Assembly: GCF_004799515.1 (NCBI RefSeq)
Contig: NZ_SSMX01000010.1
Span: forward strand, 1-64,000
Length of the DNA stretch: 64,000 bases
Source: Phenylobacterium sp.
GTDB lineage: Bacteria > Pseudomonadota > Alphaproteobacteria > Caulobacterales > Caulobacteraceae
Reading direction: 5' to 3'
Every line of letters starts with the position of its first letter. Position 1 is the first letter of the stretch. The position numbers were made by a program, and so were the translations under genes. This document shows, in pieces, positions 40,794-49,620 of this stretch. The notes below the pieces were generated by a model. The model had not been told where the DNA came from, did no database searches, and worked only from the letters and a program-made list of their open reading frames with translations.

Positions 40794-41537
40794 TTATGCG
40801 ACGGTCAGGCCCAGGGCCGCAATCAGGCTGGCCATGTCGTCCGGGATCGGCGCTTCCAGCCGCTTCTCGCCGCCCGAGGGATGTGGGAATTTCAGCGCCG
40901 CGGCGTGCAGCATCAGGCGCGGAACCGGCTGACCGCCCACCACCAGAGCGCCGCCATAGCGCGCGTCGCCGGCGATGGGGCGGCCGACGTGGGCCAGGTG
41001 GACCCGCAGCTGATGCATGCGGCCGGTCTCCGGCTCCAGCTCCAGCAGCGCCGCGCCGGGCGCCTCGGCCAGGGTGCGGTAGCGGCTGCGGGCCGTCTCG
41101 GCGTCGGGATGATCGGGCGGACAGACCCGCGTGAAGGCCTCGCGGCCCTGCTCGTCGCGGCGCAGGGGGACGTCGATCACCCCGCCCCTGGGCTCCGGCG
41201 CGCCGGGGGTGACGATGGCCCGGTAGGTCTTGGAAAAGCGCCGGCCCATCATCGCCTTGCCGAGCGCGCCGGCGGCGGGCTTGGTCTTGGCGGTGAGGAT
41301 GACGCCGGAGGTGTCGCGGTCCAGCCGGTGGATCAGCCGCGGTCGGGGCTTGCCGGGCTTGGCGAAGGCCCAGAGCAGTTCGTCCAGGGTGTGGACCTGG
41401 CCGCGCCCGCCCTGGCTCGAGAGGCCGGAGGGCTTGTTGAGCGCCAGGACCTCGGCGTCCTCGTAGATCACCAGGCCGCGGACGAAGGCCGTTTCCTGCG
41501 GGCTGAGCCGGACGGGTTGAAGCGCCTTCGTGTTCAC
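40794..41537 (-). CDS. RluA-family pseudouridine synthase without S4 domain
   Basis: 247 residues. The catalytic domain begins almost at once (VIYEDAEVLALNKPSGLSSQ) and has RLIHRLDRDTSGVILT with the catalytic Asp, then EPETGRMHQLRVHLAHVGRPI. Absence of the S4 domain is typical of RluA/TruC-like or specialised members. It may be a diverged copy of the RluC-like gene two positions downstream. First of the operon with crcB; 10 bp after the upstream membrane-protein gene. Confidence 0.9.
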   Translation of the reverse strand: MNTKALQPVRLSPQETAFVRGLVIYEDAEVLALNKPSGLSSQGGRGQVHTLDELLWAFAKPGKPRPRLIHRLDRDTSGVILTAKTKPAAGALGKAMMGRRFSKTYRAIVTPGAPEPRGGVIDVPLRRDEQGREAFTRVCPPDHPDAETARSRYRTLAEAPGAALLELEPETGRMHQLRVHLAHVGRPIAGDARYGGALVVGGQPVPRLMLHAAALKFPHPSGGEKRLEAPIPDDMASLIAALGLTVA

Positions 41538-41547
41538 CCGCCGTGGT

Positions 41548-41997
41548 CTAGCGGAGCACGCCCCGCTTGCCCATCGCCCAGGCGTACCAGAGGAAGAAGG
41601 CGCAAGCCGCCACCAGCACGGCGCTCATCACGGGCGGGGGCGCGATTACCTCGCCGTTCGCCGTGAGGTGATAGTAGCAGATGCTGATCAGCAGGGCCGC
41701 GAGCGAGACCGCGAAAGCCTGGGCCGCCCAACGGATGCGGGCCAGGAGCAGGATCGAGCCCAGCACCGAACCCCAGACGCCGATCGCCCAGTCCGACGTC
41801 ATCCACACCGGCAGGGCGTGCAGCGCTGCGATCTGGGCGTCGCTCAGCTTCATGCTGCGCAGATAGGCCTCGCCGCCGCCCAGCTGGCTCATGGTGTAGT
41901 CATAGCCGCCGAAGGCGTTCCAGAGCAGCGAGACCACGCCCACCACCCACAGATGCCAAGGCGCCGCCGCGCGCGGAGCCTGAGTCGTCGCCGTCAT
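41548..41997 (-). CDS. Hypothetical integral membrane protein
   Basis: 149 residues from ATG 41997 with about four hydrophobic helices: HLWVVGVVSLLWNAFGGYDY, SDWAIGVWGSVLGSILLLAR, AQAFAVSLAALLISICYYHL and VMSAVLVAACAFFLWYAWAM. The WNAFGGYDYTMS motif recurs in small uncharacterised proteobacterial membrane proteins (sugar-transporter-like annotations exist). No catalytic signature. Same strand as, and 10 bp before, the S4-less pseudouridine synthase. Confidence 0.75.
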   Translation of the reverse strand: MTATTQAPRAAAPWHLWVVGVVSLLWNAFGGYDYTMSQLGGGEAYLRSMKLSDAQIAALHALPVWMTSDWAIGVWGSVLGSILLLARIRWAAQAFAVSLAALLISICYYHLTANGEVIAPPPVMSAVLVAACAFFLWYAWAMGKRGVLR

Positions 41998-42072
41998 GAT
42001 CGTCTCCCCCGATCTGTTGTTGGGGAAGATTAGGCCCGCCACGGATGGATCACAACGTTCGGCGAATCCGCG

Positions 42073-43374
42073 TCAGCTCTTCGCCTTGCGCAGCTCCGCC
42101 CAGCGCTCCAGCCGGTCCTTGATCCGCGCCTCGGCTCCCTCGCCCTTCGGCCGGTAGAAGGTCTGGCGCGCCATCTCGTCGGGGAAATAGGACTGCCCGG
42201 AGAAGCCCTCGGCCTGATCGTGGTCGTAGGCATAGCCGCGCCCGTAGCCCAGGTCCTTCATCAGCCGGGTCGGGGCGTTGCGGATATGCATGGGCGGGCC
42301 CAGCGAGCCGGTCTCGCGCGCGGCCTTCATCGCCGCGCCATAGGCCCGGTAGACCGCGTTGGACTTGGGCGCCGTGGCCAGGTGGACGGTGAGCTGGGCG
42401 AGCGCGATCTCGCCTTCGGGAGAGCCCAGGAAGTCGTAGGTGTCCTTGGCCGCATTGGCGAGCACCAGGGCCATGGGATCGGCCTCGCCGATGTCCTCGG
42501 CGGCCGCGCGGATCAGGCGCCGGGCGATGAACAGCGGGTCCTCGCCGCCCGTCAGCATGCGCGCCAGCCAGTAGAGCGCCGCGTCCGGGTCGGAGCCGCG
42601 GATCGACTTATGCAGGGCGGAGATGAGGTTGTAGTGCTCCTCGCGGTCCTTATCGTAGGCGGGGCTGCGTTTCTGAAGAACCTGCCCCAGCTCCTTGACC
42701 GACAAGGGTTTCGCCGAGCCGATGTTGAACAGGGTCTCGGCCAGGGTCAGCAGGTAGCGGCCGTCGCCGTCGGCGAGCGCCACCAGGGCCTCGCGGGCTT
42801 CCGGCTCCAGCGGCAGGGCGCGGCCCTCGAAGGCCTCGGCCTTGCCGATCAAGCTGTCCAGCGCCGCCTCGTCCAGCCGCTTCAGCACGAAGACCTGGCA
42901 GCGCGAGAGCAGCGCCCCGTTCAGCTCGAAGGACGGGTTCTCGGTGGTCGCGCCCACCAGGGTGACAATCCCCTCCTCGACGAAGGGCAGGAAGCCGTCC
43001 TGCTGGGCGCGGTTGAAGCGGTGGATCTCGTCCACGAACAGCAGCGTCGACTGGCCGGCGAGGCGCCGCACCCGGGCCTGCTCGAAGGCCTTCTTCAGGT
43101 CGGCGACGCCGGAGAACACCGCCGACAGCTGCTGGAACTCATAGCCCGCCTCCTTGGCCAGCAGACGCGCGATGGTGGTCTTGCCGGTGCCGGGCGGACC
43201 CCAGAGGATCATCGAGGCCAGGCGGCGCGCCTCGGCCATGCGGCGGATCGGGCCATCAGGGCCCAGGAGGTGGTCTTGGCCCACCACCTCGTCCAGCTTC
43301 TGCGGGCGCAGGCGGTCGGCGAGCGGCGACGGCGCCTGGGGCGTCAGGCCGGCGGCTTCGAAGAGATCAGCCAT
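42073..43374 (-). CDS. rarA: Replication-associated recombination protein A (RarA/MgsA)
   Basis: 433-residue AAA+ ATPase acting at stalled replication forks. Walker A GPPGTGKT and Walker B LLFVDEIHRFN are intact; GATTENPSFELNGALLSRC is sensor 1, and the C-terminal MHIRNAPTRLMKDLGYGRGYAYDHD block is RarA-specific. Interacts with SSB and forms tetramers. Starts 6 bp after the HxlR-type regulator stop on the same strand. Confidence 0.96.
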   Translation of the reverse strand: MADLFEAAGLTPQAPSPLADRLRPQKLDEVVGQDHLLGPDGPIRRMAEARRLASMILWGPPGTGKTTIARLLAKEAGYEFQQLSAVFSGVADLKKAFEQARVRRLAGQSTLLFVDEIHRFNRAQQDGFLPFVEEGIVTLVGATTENPSFELNGALLSRCQVFVLKRLDEAALDSLIGKAEAFEGRALPLEPEAREALVALADGDGRYLLTLAETLFNIGSAKPLSVKELGQVLQKRSPAYDKDREEHYNLISALHKSIRGSDPDAALYWLARMLTGGEDPLFIARRLIRAAAEDIGEADPMALVLANAAKDTYDFLGSPEGEIALAQLTVHLATAPKSNAVYRAYGAAMKAARETGSLGPPMHIRNAPTRLMKDLGYGRGYAYDHDQAEGFSGQSYFPDEMARQTFYRPKGEGAEARIKDRLERWAELRKAKS

Positions 43375-43380
43375 CGCCGC

Positions 43381-43818
43381 CTACTTGCCCTGCGCGTCGA
43401 AGCGCGCCCGCGCCGCCTCGATCTCCGGCCGATGGGTGAACGCCCAGTGCCCCAGGGCGTCGATCGGCGCGAACAGCGAACGGCCCAGGTCGGTGAGTTC
43501 GTAGTCCACGCGCGGCGGAATGGTCGGGAAGACGGTCCGCGTGACCAGGCCGTCGCGCTCGAGCCCACGCAGGGTGAGCGTCAGCATCCGCTGGGAGATG
43601 CCGTTGATCGCGCGGCGCATCTCGTTGAACCGCTTGGGGCCGAAGCCCAGCAGGCGAACAATCATCACACTCCACTTGTCGCCAACCCGGGCCAGGATCT
43701 CGGTCACCGGCCGGCAATCGTATTCGACGGAGTGGACGCCGTTCTTTTCAATCCGGTCGAACAGCTCCTCGGCAGGAACCGGCGTCTGGATAGTCACATC
43801 GGTGTGCGTGGGTTTCAA
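43381..43818 (-). CDS. HxlR family winged-helix transcriptional regulator
   Basis: 145 residues. The HxlR fold is clear: VGDKWSVMIVRLLGFGPKRFNEMRRAINGISQRMLT (here cited as the conserved DKW, RFNE and ISQRML points), then LRGLERDGLVTRTV and VDYELTDLGRSL. A single Cys (YDCRPV) just before the core could be the redox sensor, as in YodB/QorR-type members. It is divergent from an azoreductase gene, the classic regulator-target arrangement for quinone/aldehyde stress. N-terminal extension of about 30 residues beyond many family members. Confidence 0.92.
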   Translation of the reverse strand: MKPTHTDVTIQTPVPAEELFDRIEKNGVHSVEYDCRPVTEILARVGDKWSVMIVRLLGFGPKRFNEMRRAINGISQRMLTLTLRGLERDGLVTRTVFPTIPPRVDYELTDLGRSLFAPIDALGHWAFTHRPEIEAARARFDAQGK

Positions 43819-43860
43819 AAAAGTGCCTTCTTGTGAGGTTTGGGGTGGTTACTCAAATAG

Positions 43861-43885
43861 TGCTGGTCACAAACCAATACCAGCA
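43861..43885. promoter_or_regulatory. Inverted repeat between hxlR-type gene and azoreductase (candidate operator)
   Basis: TGCTGGT (43861-43867), 11-bp spacer, ACCAGCA (43879-43885), perfectly symmetric, in the 80-bp divergent region and just before the azoreductase GTG at 43899. Likely HxlR-type operator; inferred by position. Confidence 0.55.
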
Positions 43886-43898
43886 TGAGGCCTGTTCC

Positions 43899-44525
43899 GT
43901 GAACCTGCTCCATATCGATTCCAGCATCCTCGGCGACCAGTCGGTCAGCCGCCAGGTCTCCGCCGCCGCGGTGGCCGCCATCGTCGCGGCCAACCCGGAC
44001 GCGAAGGTGACTTACCGCGACCTGGACGCCCAGCCCGCGCCGCACCAGTCCGGCGCCCTGATGGCCGCCCGCTACCTCGATCCCGCCGCCCGCAGCGCCG
44101 ACCAGGCCCGCGACGTGGCCCATGCGGACTCGGTGCTGGACGAGTTCCTCGCCGCCGACGTCGTGGTGATCGGGGTTCCAATGTACAACTTCGGCATCCC
44201 CAGCACCTTGAAGAGCTGGATCGACCACCTGGCCGTGGCCGGCAAGACCTTCAGCTATTCCGAGGCGGGCCCGAAGGGTCTGGCCGGCGGCAAGCGGGTG
44301 ATCCTGGCGTCCTCGCGCGGCGGCTTCTATGGCGCGGACAGCCCGGTCGCCAGCCTGCAGCACCAGGAGAGCTACCTGCGCGGCTTCTTCGGCTTCATCG
44401 GCATACCCGACGTCGAGGTGGTGAGCGCCGAGGGCGTCAACTACGGCCCCGACCACAAGCAGAAAGCGCTGGAGGGCGCGGTGGCTGAGGCCGCCGGCCT
44501 CGGCCGCGTGCTACAGCCGGCCTAA
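43899..44525 (+). CDS. azoR: FMN-dependent NADH:quinone oxidoreductase / azoreductase (AzoR)
   Basis: 208 residues from GTG 43899. Flavodoxin-like fold with N-terminal LLHIDSSILGDQSVSRQ (FMN phosphate loop), PMYNFGIPSTLKSWIDHL (FMN-binding P-x-YNF motif) and SSRGGFYG. AzoR enzymes reduce quinones by two electrons and azo dyes, protecting against electrophile stress. Its own regulator is divergently encoded. The stop overlaps the convergent serine-hydrolase stop by 4 bp. Confidence 0.94.
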   Translation: MNLLHIDSSILGDQSVSRQVSAAAVAAIVAANPDAKVTYRDLDAQPAPHQSGALMAARYLDPAARSADQARDVAHADSVLDEFLAADVVVIGVPMYNFGIPSTLKSWIDHLAVAGKTFSYSEAGPKGLAGGKRVILASSRGGFYGADSPVASLQHQESYLRGFFGFIGIPDVEVVSAEGVNYGPDHKQKALEGAVAEAAGLGRVLQPA

Positions 44526-46246
44526 GGGACTGGACGCCTCAGGTGGTCGACGCCTGAGGCGATCGCCCGCGTCGGCCGCCCGTCGAGCGGGGCATCGAAG
44601 CGGATACGTTCCGGCGACCAGGCCTTCTCGCCTTGCCGCCAGGTCCCGTCCGCCAGCGGGGTCAGCGGATTGACCTCGTCGACGAACAGCCGATCTCCCT
44701 GGGCGGTCACGCGGAAGCTGCCATGCCAGGGATCGTCGCACTCATAGGTCCCGACAAGGGCGGCCAGGTCGTGCGGCGTTGGCGGACTGAAGGGCGTCGT
44801 GGCCCGCCCGCCAGCCGCCCGCACATATTCGGTCCCATCCCACCAGACGCGGACCACGGCCTTGTCGGCGCGGCGGAAGACCAGCGGATGGGCGGTGGCT
44901 TCGGGCGACAGCGCGATGAAGGCGTCTTCATCCACGACCTCCATCTCATGCGCCGCCTCGCCCACGCCCACCGAAATCCCGCGCGGCGCGGCCGCCACCG
45001 TCAGGATCGCGCCTGCGCGGCTCACATACCCGCCGAGGTAGGGCGTCACGTCGGCGGGCTTGGGCGGCGCGGGCGCGGCGGCCGCCTTCGGCCCGCCCTC
45101 GACCGCCTCGCGCAGCCGGGCGCAGGCGAAGGCGGTGATGTCGCGGGGCCGATAGGGTGCGAGGCCAACATTGGTGCTGGCGAAGGCGCCGACGCCGGCC
45201 TGCGGGTCGACGTGCAGGGCCGAGTTGAAGGCCAGCATGCCGCCGGTGTGGTGCAGCAGCATCCGCCCGCCCACCGGGACCACCGCCAGGCCATTGGCGT
45301 ACTTGGAGCCGCCCACCGCCCAACCGGGCGCGTCGATAGTCGCCTTGATGAAGCGCGCGGCGCCGGCGTCCGACAGGATCGGCGCGCCCCTGCCCTGCCC
45401 CGCAGCGATCAGCCAGCGGCAGTACCGGGCCATGTCCTGCGCCGTCGAAGCGACGCAACCCGCGCCCTGGGTGACGTCGGTCCACGGCCCCGGCCCCAGC
45501 GGCCCGGCGCGCGGATAGCCCCGGTCGCCATAGAGCGGCGAATGGCCCTGGGCGTAGCGGCCCCGGTCGCCCGTCAGGATCGAGCCGCGCGTGGCGTTCA
45601 TGCCTAGCGGCGCCAGGATCCGCTGATGGATCACCTCCGCCAGCGGCCGGCCCTCCAGCCGCTCGACGATGGTCCCCAGCATCAGGAAGCCGAGGTTCGA
45701 ATAGGACCACTGGCTTCCCGGCTCGAAACCGCGCCATAGCCGCCCGTCGCCGCCACGCGGGAACAGCGGGGCGTCGTCCGGCAGGCCGGAGGAGTGGTTC
45801 AAGAGGTTCTGGACAGTGATGGTCGCCCCAGGCGGCAGCGGCGCGCCGGGCAACAGGGTCGCGACGTCCTGGTCGAGGCTGAGCTTCCCCGCCTCCATCA
45901 GGTGGAAGACGCATAGGGCGGTGAAGGACTTGGAGATCGAGCCGATCTGGAAGAGCTGGTCGCCGGTCAGCGGTGCGCGGCTCGCCGGATCCGACCAGCC
46001 GAAGCGGATCTGCGCGCCCACCCCTCCGGGTGCGGCCAGGCTCAAGGTCAACCCCGGCAGGCCATAGACGCCCATGTGCAGGGCCGCGTAGGCGCGGATG
46101 TCGGCGATGGCGGCGGCGAAGCGCCCGGCGCCGTCGCCCTCGACCGTCAGGACGCCCGCATCCTGCGCCTGCGCCGCCACGGCCGTGGCGGCCAGCCCCG
46201 CGCCGGCCAGGCCGAGCCCCATCAGCGCGCGCCGATCCATATGCAT
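44522..46246 (-). CDS. Serine hydrolase, beta-lactamase class C / esterase family, exported
   Basis: 574 residues (start ATG 46246 or ATG 46240). The N terminus MDRRALMGLGLAGAGLAATA is a Tat-like signal. The catalytic domain has S103-I-S-K106 (LFQIGSISKSFTA), the Y-S-N tyrosine motif (WSYSNLGF) and HHTGG replacing KTG. This set is typical of the penicillin-binding/esterase class C-like family, not necessarily a true beta-lactamase. The last about 170 residues form beta-rich domains like those of D-aminopeptidases. Follows degP on the same strand (90-bp gap). Confidence 0.88.
   Translation of the reverse strand: MHMDRRALMGLGLAGAGLAATAVAAQAQDAGVLTVEGDGAGRFAAAIADIRAYAALHMGVYGLPGLTLSLAAPGGVGAQIRFGWSDPASRAPLTGDQLFQIGSISKSFTALCVFHLMEAGKLSLDQDVATLLPGAPLPPGATITVQNLLNHSSGLPDDAPLFPRGGDGRLWRGFEPGSQWSYSNLGFLMLGTIVERLEGRPLAEVIHQRILAPLGMNATRGSILTGDRGRYAQGHSPLYGDRGYPRAGPLGPGPWTDVTQGAGCVASTAQDMARYCRWLIAAGQGRGAPILSDAGAARFIKATIDAPGWAVGGSKYANGLAVVPVGGRMLLHHTGGMLAFNSALHVDPQAGVGAFASTNVGLAPYRPRDITAFACARLREAVEGGPKAAAAPAPPKPADVTPYLGGYVSRAGAILTVAAAPRGISVGVGEAAHEMEVVDEDAFIALSPEATAHPLVFRRADKAVVRVWWDGTEYVRAAGGRATTPFSPPTPHDLAALVGTYECDDPWHGSFRVTAQGDRLFVDEVNPLTPLADGTWRQGEKAWSPERIRFDAPLDGRPTRAIASGVDHLRRPVP
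44535..44561 (+). terminator. Hairpin after azoR (possible terminator)
   Basis: CGCCTCAGG/CCTGAGGCG with a 9-nt loop, 10 bp after the azoR stop, embedded in the 3' end of the convergent serine-hydrolase gene. No T-tract follows, so function is doubtful. Confidence 0.3.
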
Positions 46247-46336
46247 CTTACGAAAACCCCCGCCCGCGGCCGCCTTGGCCGTGGATGGCAGGATGCTCAG
46301 CCCGGCGTGCGCCGCGCAAGCGCCTCGGCGGTCAGG

Positions 46337-47755
46337 TCAGGTGCGGAAGGTCGCGGTGAGCTGGCGGCCATTGCGCTCGATGGTGAACTGCCAGACCGGC
46401 GCCGGCGCGATCACCGCGCTGGAGAGGTCGGTGACCGTCTTGATGTCGCGGCCGTTGACCGCGCGGATGATATCGCCTGGCTGCAGACCCAACTGCTGGG
46501 CGATGCCCTGGGCGGTCTTGGTCACCAGCACGCCGGAGCGGCCGAAGGGATCGAGGCCCACCTCCTCGGCGACGGCGGGCGAGATGTTGACCACCGTCGC
46601 GCCTTGGAAGGGGTTTCGGCCGGCGATGACGTGCTCGTCGCGGGGCGGTGTGGCGGGCGCCGCCTCGGCGTGGACGGTCAGCGCCTGCTCGGCTTTGTCG
46701 CGGCGCACGCCGACCCGCACCGTCTCGCCCGGCCGGTGGGTGCCCATGGCGTAGTTCAGCGCCGCGGCGTCGACCACCGGCTGGCCGTCGACCGAGGTGA
46801 CCACGTCGCCCTGCTTCAGCCCCGCCCGGGCCGCCGCCCCGTTCGGCCAGACGTCGGCGATCAGGGCGCCGGAGGGCGTGGCGAGGCCTATGGACTTGGC
46901 GATATCCGGCGTCACGCTCTGCAGGCGCGCGCCCAGCCAAGGCCGCACCACCGCCGCGCCGCCAGCCATGGCGGTCTCCACCACCCGGCGCACCACCACC
47001 GCGGGGATGGCGAAGCCGACGCCCGAGGACTGGCCGGACTGGGAGAAGATGAAGCTGTTCACCCCGATCAGCTCGCCGTCCATGCTGACCAGGGCGCCGC
47101 CGGAGTTGCCCGGATTGATCGCCGCGTCGGTCTGGATGTAGGCGCCGGCGTCGCCGTTGGGGTCGGCGGTGCGGTTCAGCGCCGAGATGATGCCGTTGGT
47201 CACCGTCTGGCCGACGCCGAAGGGATCGCCGATGGCCAGCACCAGGTCGCCCACCTGGATGTCGCTGTGATCGGCGATGGGCATGATCGGCAGCTTTTCA
47301 CCGGCCGGCAGGTCGATCTTCAGGATCGCCAGGTCGGTGCGCTCGTCGGCCAGCAGCACCTTGGCCGGGAATTCGCGGCGGTCGGCCAGGGAGACGGTGA
47401 TCTCCACCGTGCCCGCGCCCGGCATGGCGATCACGTGGTTGTTGGTCACGATCACCCCGTCGGCGCGGACGATGACGCCAGAGCCCAGGGAGCCCTCGAC
47501 CCGGTTGCGCGGCGCGCCGATGCCGAACATCTGCCAGAACGGATCGGCCTGCTGGCGCACGGTGCGCTTGGACGAGATGTTCACCACCGCCGGGGCGGCG
47601 CGCTTCACCACCGGCGAGAAGGACTGCTTCAGGCCCACCGCGCTGGCAGGGACCACGCGGGTGGCGTCGGGCGTAGCCTGGGCCGCGCGGGCTGCCAGGG
47701 GCAAGCCAGCGCTCAGCGCGGCCAGGGCGGGGATCAGCAGGCGATGGGGGCGCAT
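46337..47755 (-). CDS. Do-family periplasmic serine protease (DegP/DegQ-like)
   Basis: 472 residues from ATG 47755 (an in-frame ATG at 47785 is possible), with a signal peptide (LLIPALAALSAGLPLAARA). The trypsin-like triad is H107 (TNNHVI), D141 (RTDLAIL) and S218 (GNSGG). Two PDZ domains follow (about 270-360 and 385-472: PSGALIADVWPNGAAARAGLK; SGVLVTKTAQGIAQQLGLQPGD). It degrades or refolds misfolded envelope proteins. The SKRTVRQQADPFWQMFG loop resembles the DegP LA loop but is short. Confidence 0.94.
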   Translation of the reverse strand: MRPHRLLIPALAALSAGLPLAARAAQATPDATRVVPASAVGLKQSFSPVVKRAAPAVVNISSKRTVRQQADPFWQMFGIGAPRNRVEGSLGSGVIVRADGVIVTNNHVIAMPGAGTVEITVSLADRREFPAKVLLADERTDLAILKIDLPAGEKLPIMPIADHSDIQVGDLVLAIGDPFGVGQTVTNGIISALNRTADPNGDAGAYIQTDAAINPGNSGGALVSMDGELIGVNSFIFSQSGQSSGVGFAIPAVVVRRVVETAMAGGAAVVRPWLGARLQSVTPDIAKSIGLATPSGALIADVWPNGAAARAGLKQGDVVTSVDGQPVVDAAALNYAMGTHRPGETVRVGVRRDKAEQALTVHAEAAPATPPRDEHVIAGRNPFQGATVVNISPAVAEEVGLDPFGRSGVLVTKTAQGIAQQLGLQPGDIIRAVNGRDIKTVTDLSSAVIAPAPVWQFTIERNGRQLTATFRT

Positions 47756-47834
47756 GACCGCTCCGAAACTCCGAAAGAACGCCAAGGTTCGCCGTGGAGT
47801 CCGCCGAAGGTCTTTGGCGCTTTAAAGGCGAGGC

Positions 47835-49106
47835 TTAAGCCGCCTTCGCCGCCTCGGCAACGGCTGGCGGACGATGCGGATGGGCGAAGCCCCAGGCCAG
47901 CAGGAAGGCCAGGCCCAGGAAACCGCCCGCCAGATAGATCGCCAGGCCCGGCAGATGCAGGGTCTGGTCGTGGCGCACCGAGAAGGCGAAGGTCAGGCCG
48001 AAGATCGAGGGGCCGATGATGCTGGCGATCCCCTGCACGCTCTGGTTCACCCCCTGCAGCTGGCCCTGGTGGGTCGGCGGCACGCGCTGCGACATCAGCC
48101 CTTGCACGCCCGGCATCAGGAAGCCCGAGAAGGCGAAGAGCGGCGCGCCGATCAGATAGAGCCAGCCGTTGGACGCCGAGCCGTACCAGGCGAAGCCGAG
48201 CGCGCCGGCCGCGCAGCCGATCAGCACCAGCCGCCGCTCGCCGAACCGCTTCACCGCCGGGCCCACCAGGAACATCTGGACGATGACCCCCATGATGCCG
48301 GTCAGCAGCAGGGTCGAGCCCATGATCTTCATCGACCAGCCGTAGCGGTAGGAGGCGTAGAGCACGAAGATCTGCGGCAGGACGATCTGGGCGAGTTGGA
48401 ACAGGAAGGCCACGCCCGCCAGGCTGAAGAGCCCTGGATGGGCCGCCAGCAGCCGGAAGGAGCCCAGCGGATTGGCGCGTCTCCATTCGAAGCTCGCCAG
48501 GCGCCGTTCCTTGGGCAGGGATTCCGGCAGGATCAAGAGGCCGTAGAACCAGTTGAGCGTGGTGACGCCGGCCGCCACCAGGAACGGCAGGCGGATGTTG
48601 ATGTCGCCCAGGAAGCCGCCGACGATCGGGCCGAAGATGAAGCCGAAGGAGAAGGCCGAGGTCAGCATGCCGAAGTTCTTGGCGCGGTCCTGGGGGGGCG
48701 TGATGTCGGCCACATAGGCCCCGCCAGTGGAAAAGCTGGCCGCGGTCATCCCGTTCAGGATGCGGCCAACGTAGAGCCACCAGAGCGTCGGCGCGAAGGC
48801 CATGAACAGGAAGTCCACCGCCAGGCCGAAGTTGGAGATCAAAAGGATCGGCCGGCGGCCCACCCGGTCGGACAGGACGCCCAGGATCGGGCCCACCACG
48901 AACTGCATCGCCCCCCAGGTCGTGGCGAAGATTACGTTCCAGTCGGACGCCGCGGCGGTGTCGCCACCGGTGAACTGGCGGATCAGATTGGGCAGGATCG
49001 GGATCATCAATCCGAACGAGGTCGAGTTCATCAGCGCGCTGGCGAAGATGAAGCCGAAGGCCGCCTTGCGCCCCGAGGCTGTGACCGGTGGTGATGGCTC
49101 GCTCAT
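47835..49106 (-). CDS. MFS transporter, TCR/Tet (TetA-like) family
   Basis: 423 residues, 12 membrane helices. MFS motif [12 protein letters not shown] lies after TM2, and [23 protein letters not shown] in TM5 matches the drug:H+ antiporter motif C region as in TetA(A/B/G) proteins. Substrate unknown; multidrug or metabolite export is possible, and tetracycline resistance should not be assumed. Downstream of the SRPBCC gene on the same strand with a 52-bp gap, so it may be part of that operon. Confidence 0.88.
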   Translation of the reverse strand: MSEPSPPVTASGRKAAFGFIFASALMNSTSFGLMIPILPNLIRQFTGGDTAAASDWNVIFATTWGAMQFVVGPILGVLSDRVGRRPILLISNFGLAVDFLFMAFAPTLWWLYVGRILNGMTAASFSTGGAYVADITPPQDRAKNFGMLTSAFSFGFIFGPIVGGFLGDINIRLPFLVAAGVTTLNWFYGLLILPESLPKERRLASFEWRRANPLGSFRLLAAHPGLFSLAGVAFLFQLAQIVLPQIFVLYASYRYGWSMKIMGSTLLLTGIMGVIVQMFLVGPAVKRFGERRLVLIGCAAGALGFAWYGSASNGWLYLIGAPLFAFSGFLMPGVQGLMSQRVPPTHQGQLQGVNQSVQGIASIIGPSIFGLTFAFSVRHDQTLHLPGLAIYLAGGFLGLAFLLAWGFAHPHRPPAVAEAAKAA

Positions 49107-49158
49107 GGTCTATCCCCTCGGCCTCTTCTGAAACAAACCGGGAACTCAAGCAACCGCG

Positions 49159-49620
49159 TTATTCCAGCCGTCCACCGAACGCAGCGACCTGCCCGCGCCA
49201 GAAGTCCGCCAGCCGCACCAGCAACAGCTGGTCCGGCCAGCCGTGCCGCGCGGCGCCGGCCGGGACCTCGTGGAAACCGCGATGCTCGACGGCCACGCGG
49301 GTCTCGGCGCCCACCGCCTCGAACGTCACCTCGACCTCGGTGTGAAGATCGGGCGGGAAGTTCGCCTGCCGCCAGGCAAAAACCAGCCGGTGCGGCGGGT
49401 CCCAGGCGCGGATCTGGCCGATCTCGAAGACCTTGCCGCTCTCGCGGGTTTCGATCAGCCGGCCGCCCTCGCCGCCTTCAAACGACAGCACGCCGGGCCG
49501 CGGCGTGGTCTGGAACAGCAGGCTCGGCCGCCACCAGGCGCCGATTTCGCCCACGAAGGCCTGAAAGGCGCGCTCCGGCGTCGCCTTCACCCGCAAGGCC
49601 ACATAGACCTTGGAGGTCAC
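49159..49620 (-). CDS. SRPBCC/AHSA1 family protein
   Basis: 153 residues with the START-like Aha1 C-terminal fold: VYVALRVKATPERAFQAFVGEIGAWW, GKVFEIGQIRAWDPPHRLVFAW and the C-terminal helix. Bacterial AHSA1 proteins of this type usually follow an ArsR-like regulator, as here (overlap 4 bp). Small hydrophobic ligand binding is likely; function unknown. Confidence 0.9.
   Translation of the reverse strand: MTSKVYVALRVKATPERAFQAFVGEIGAWWRPSLLFQTTPRPGVLSFEGGEGGRLIETRESGKVFEIGQIRAWDPPHRLVFAWRQANFPPDLHTEVEVTFEAVGAETRVAVEHRGFHEVPAGAARHGWPDQLLLVRLADFWRGQVAAFGGRLE

Noticed and set aside
44522..46246. True class C beta-lactamase (resistance gene)
   Set aside because: Has HTG instead of KTG, a Tat-like signal and a large extra C-terminal beta domain; fits the broad serine hydrolase/esterase group.
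47835..49106. Tetracycline resistance determinant
   Set aside because: TetA-like motifs occur across the TCR family; no tetR-type regulator is adjacent and no resistance-specific evidence is visible.
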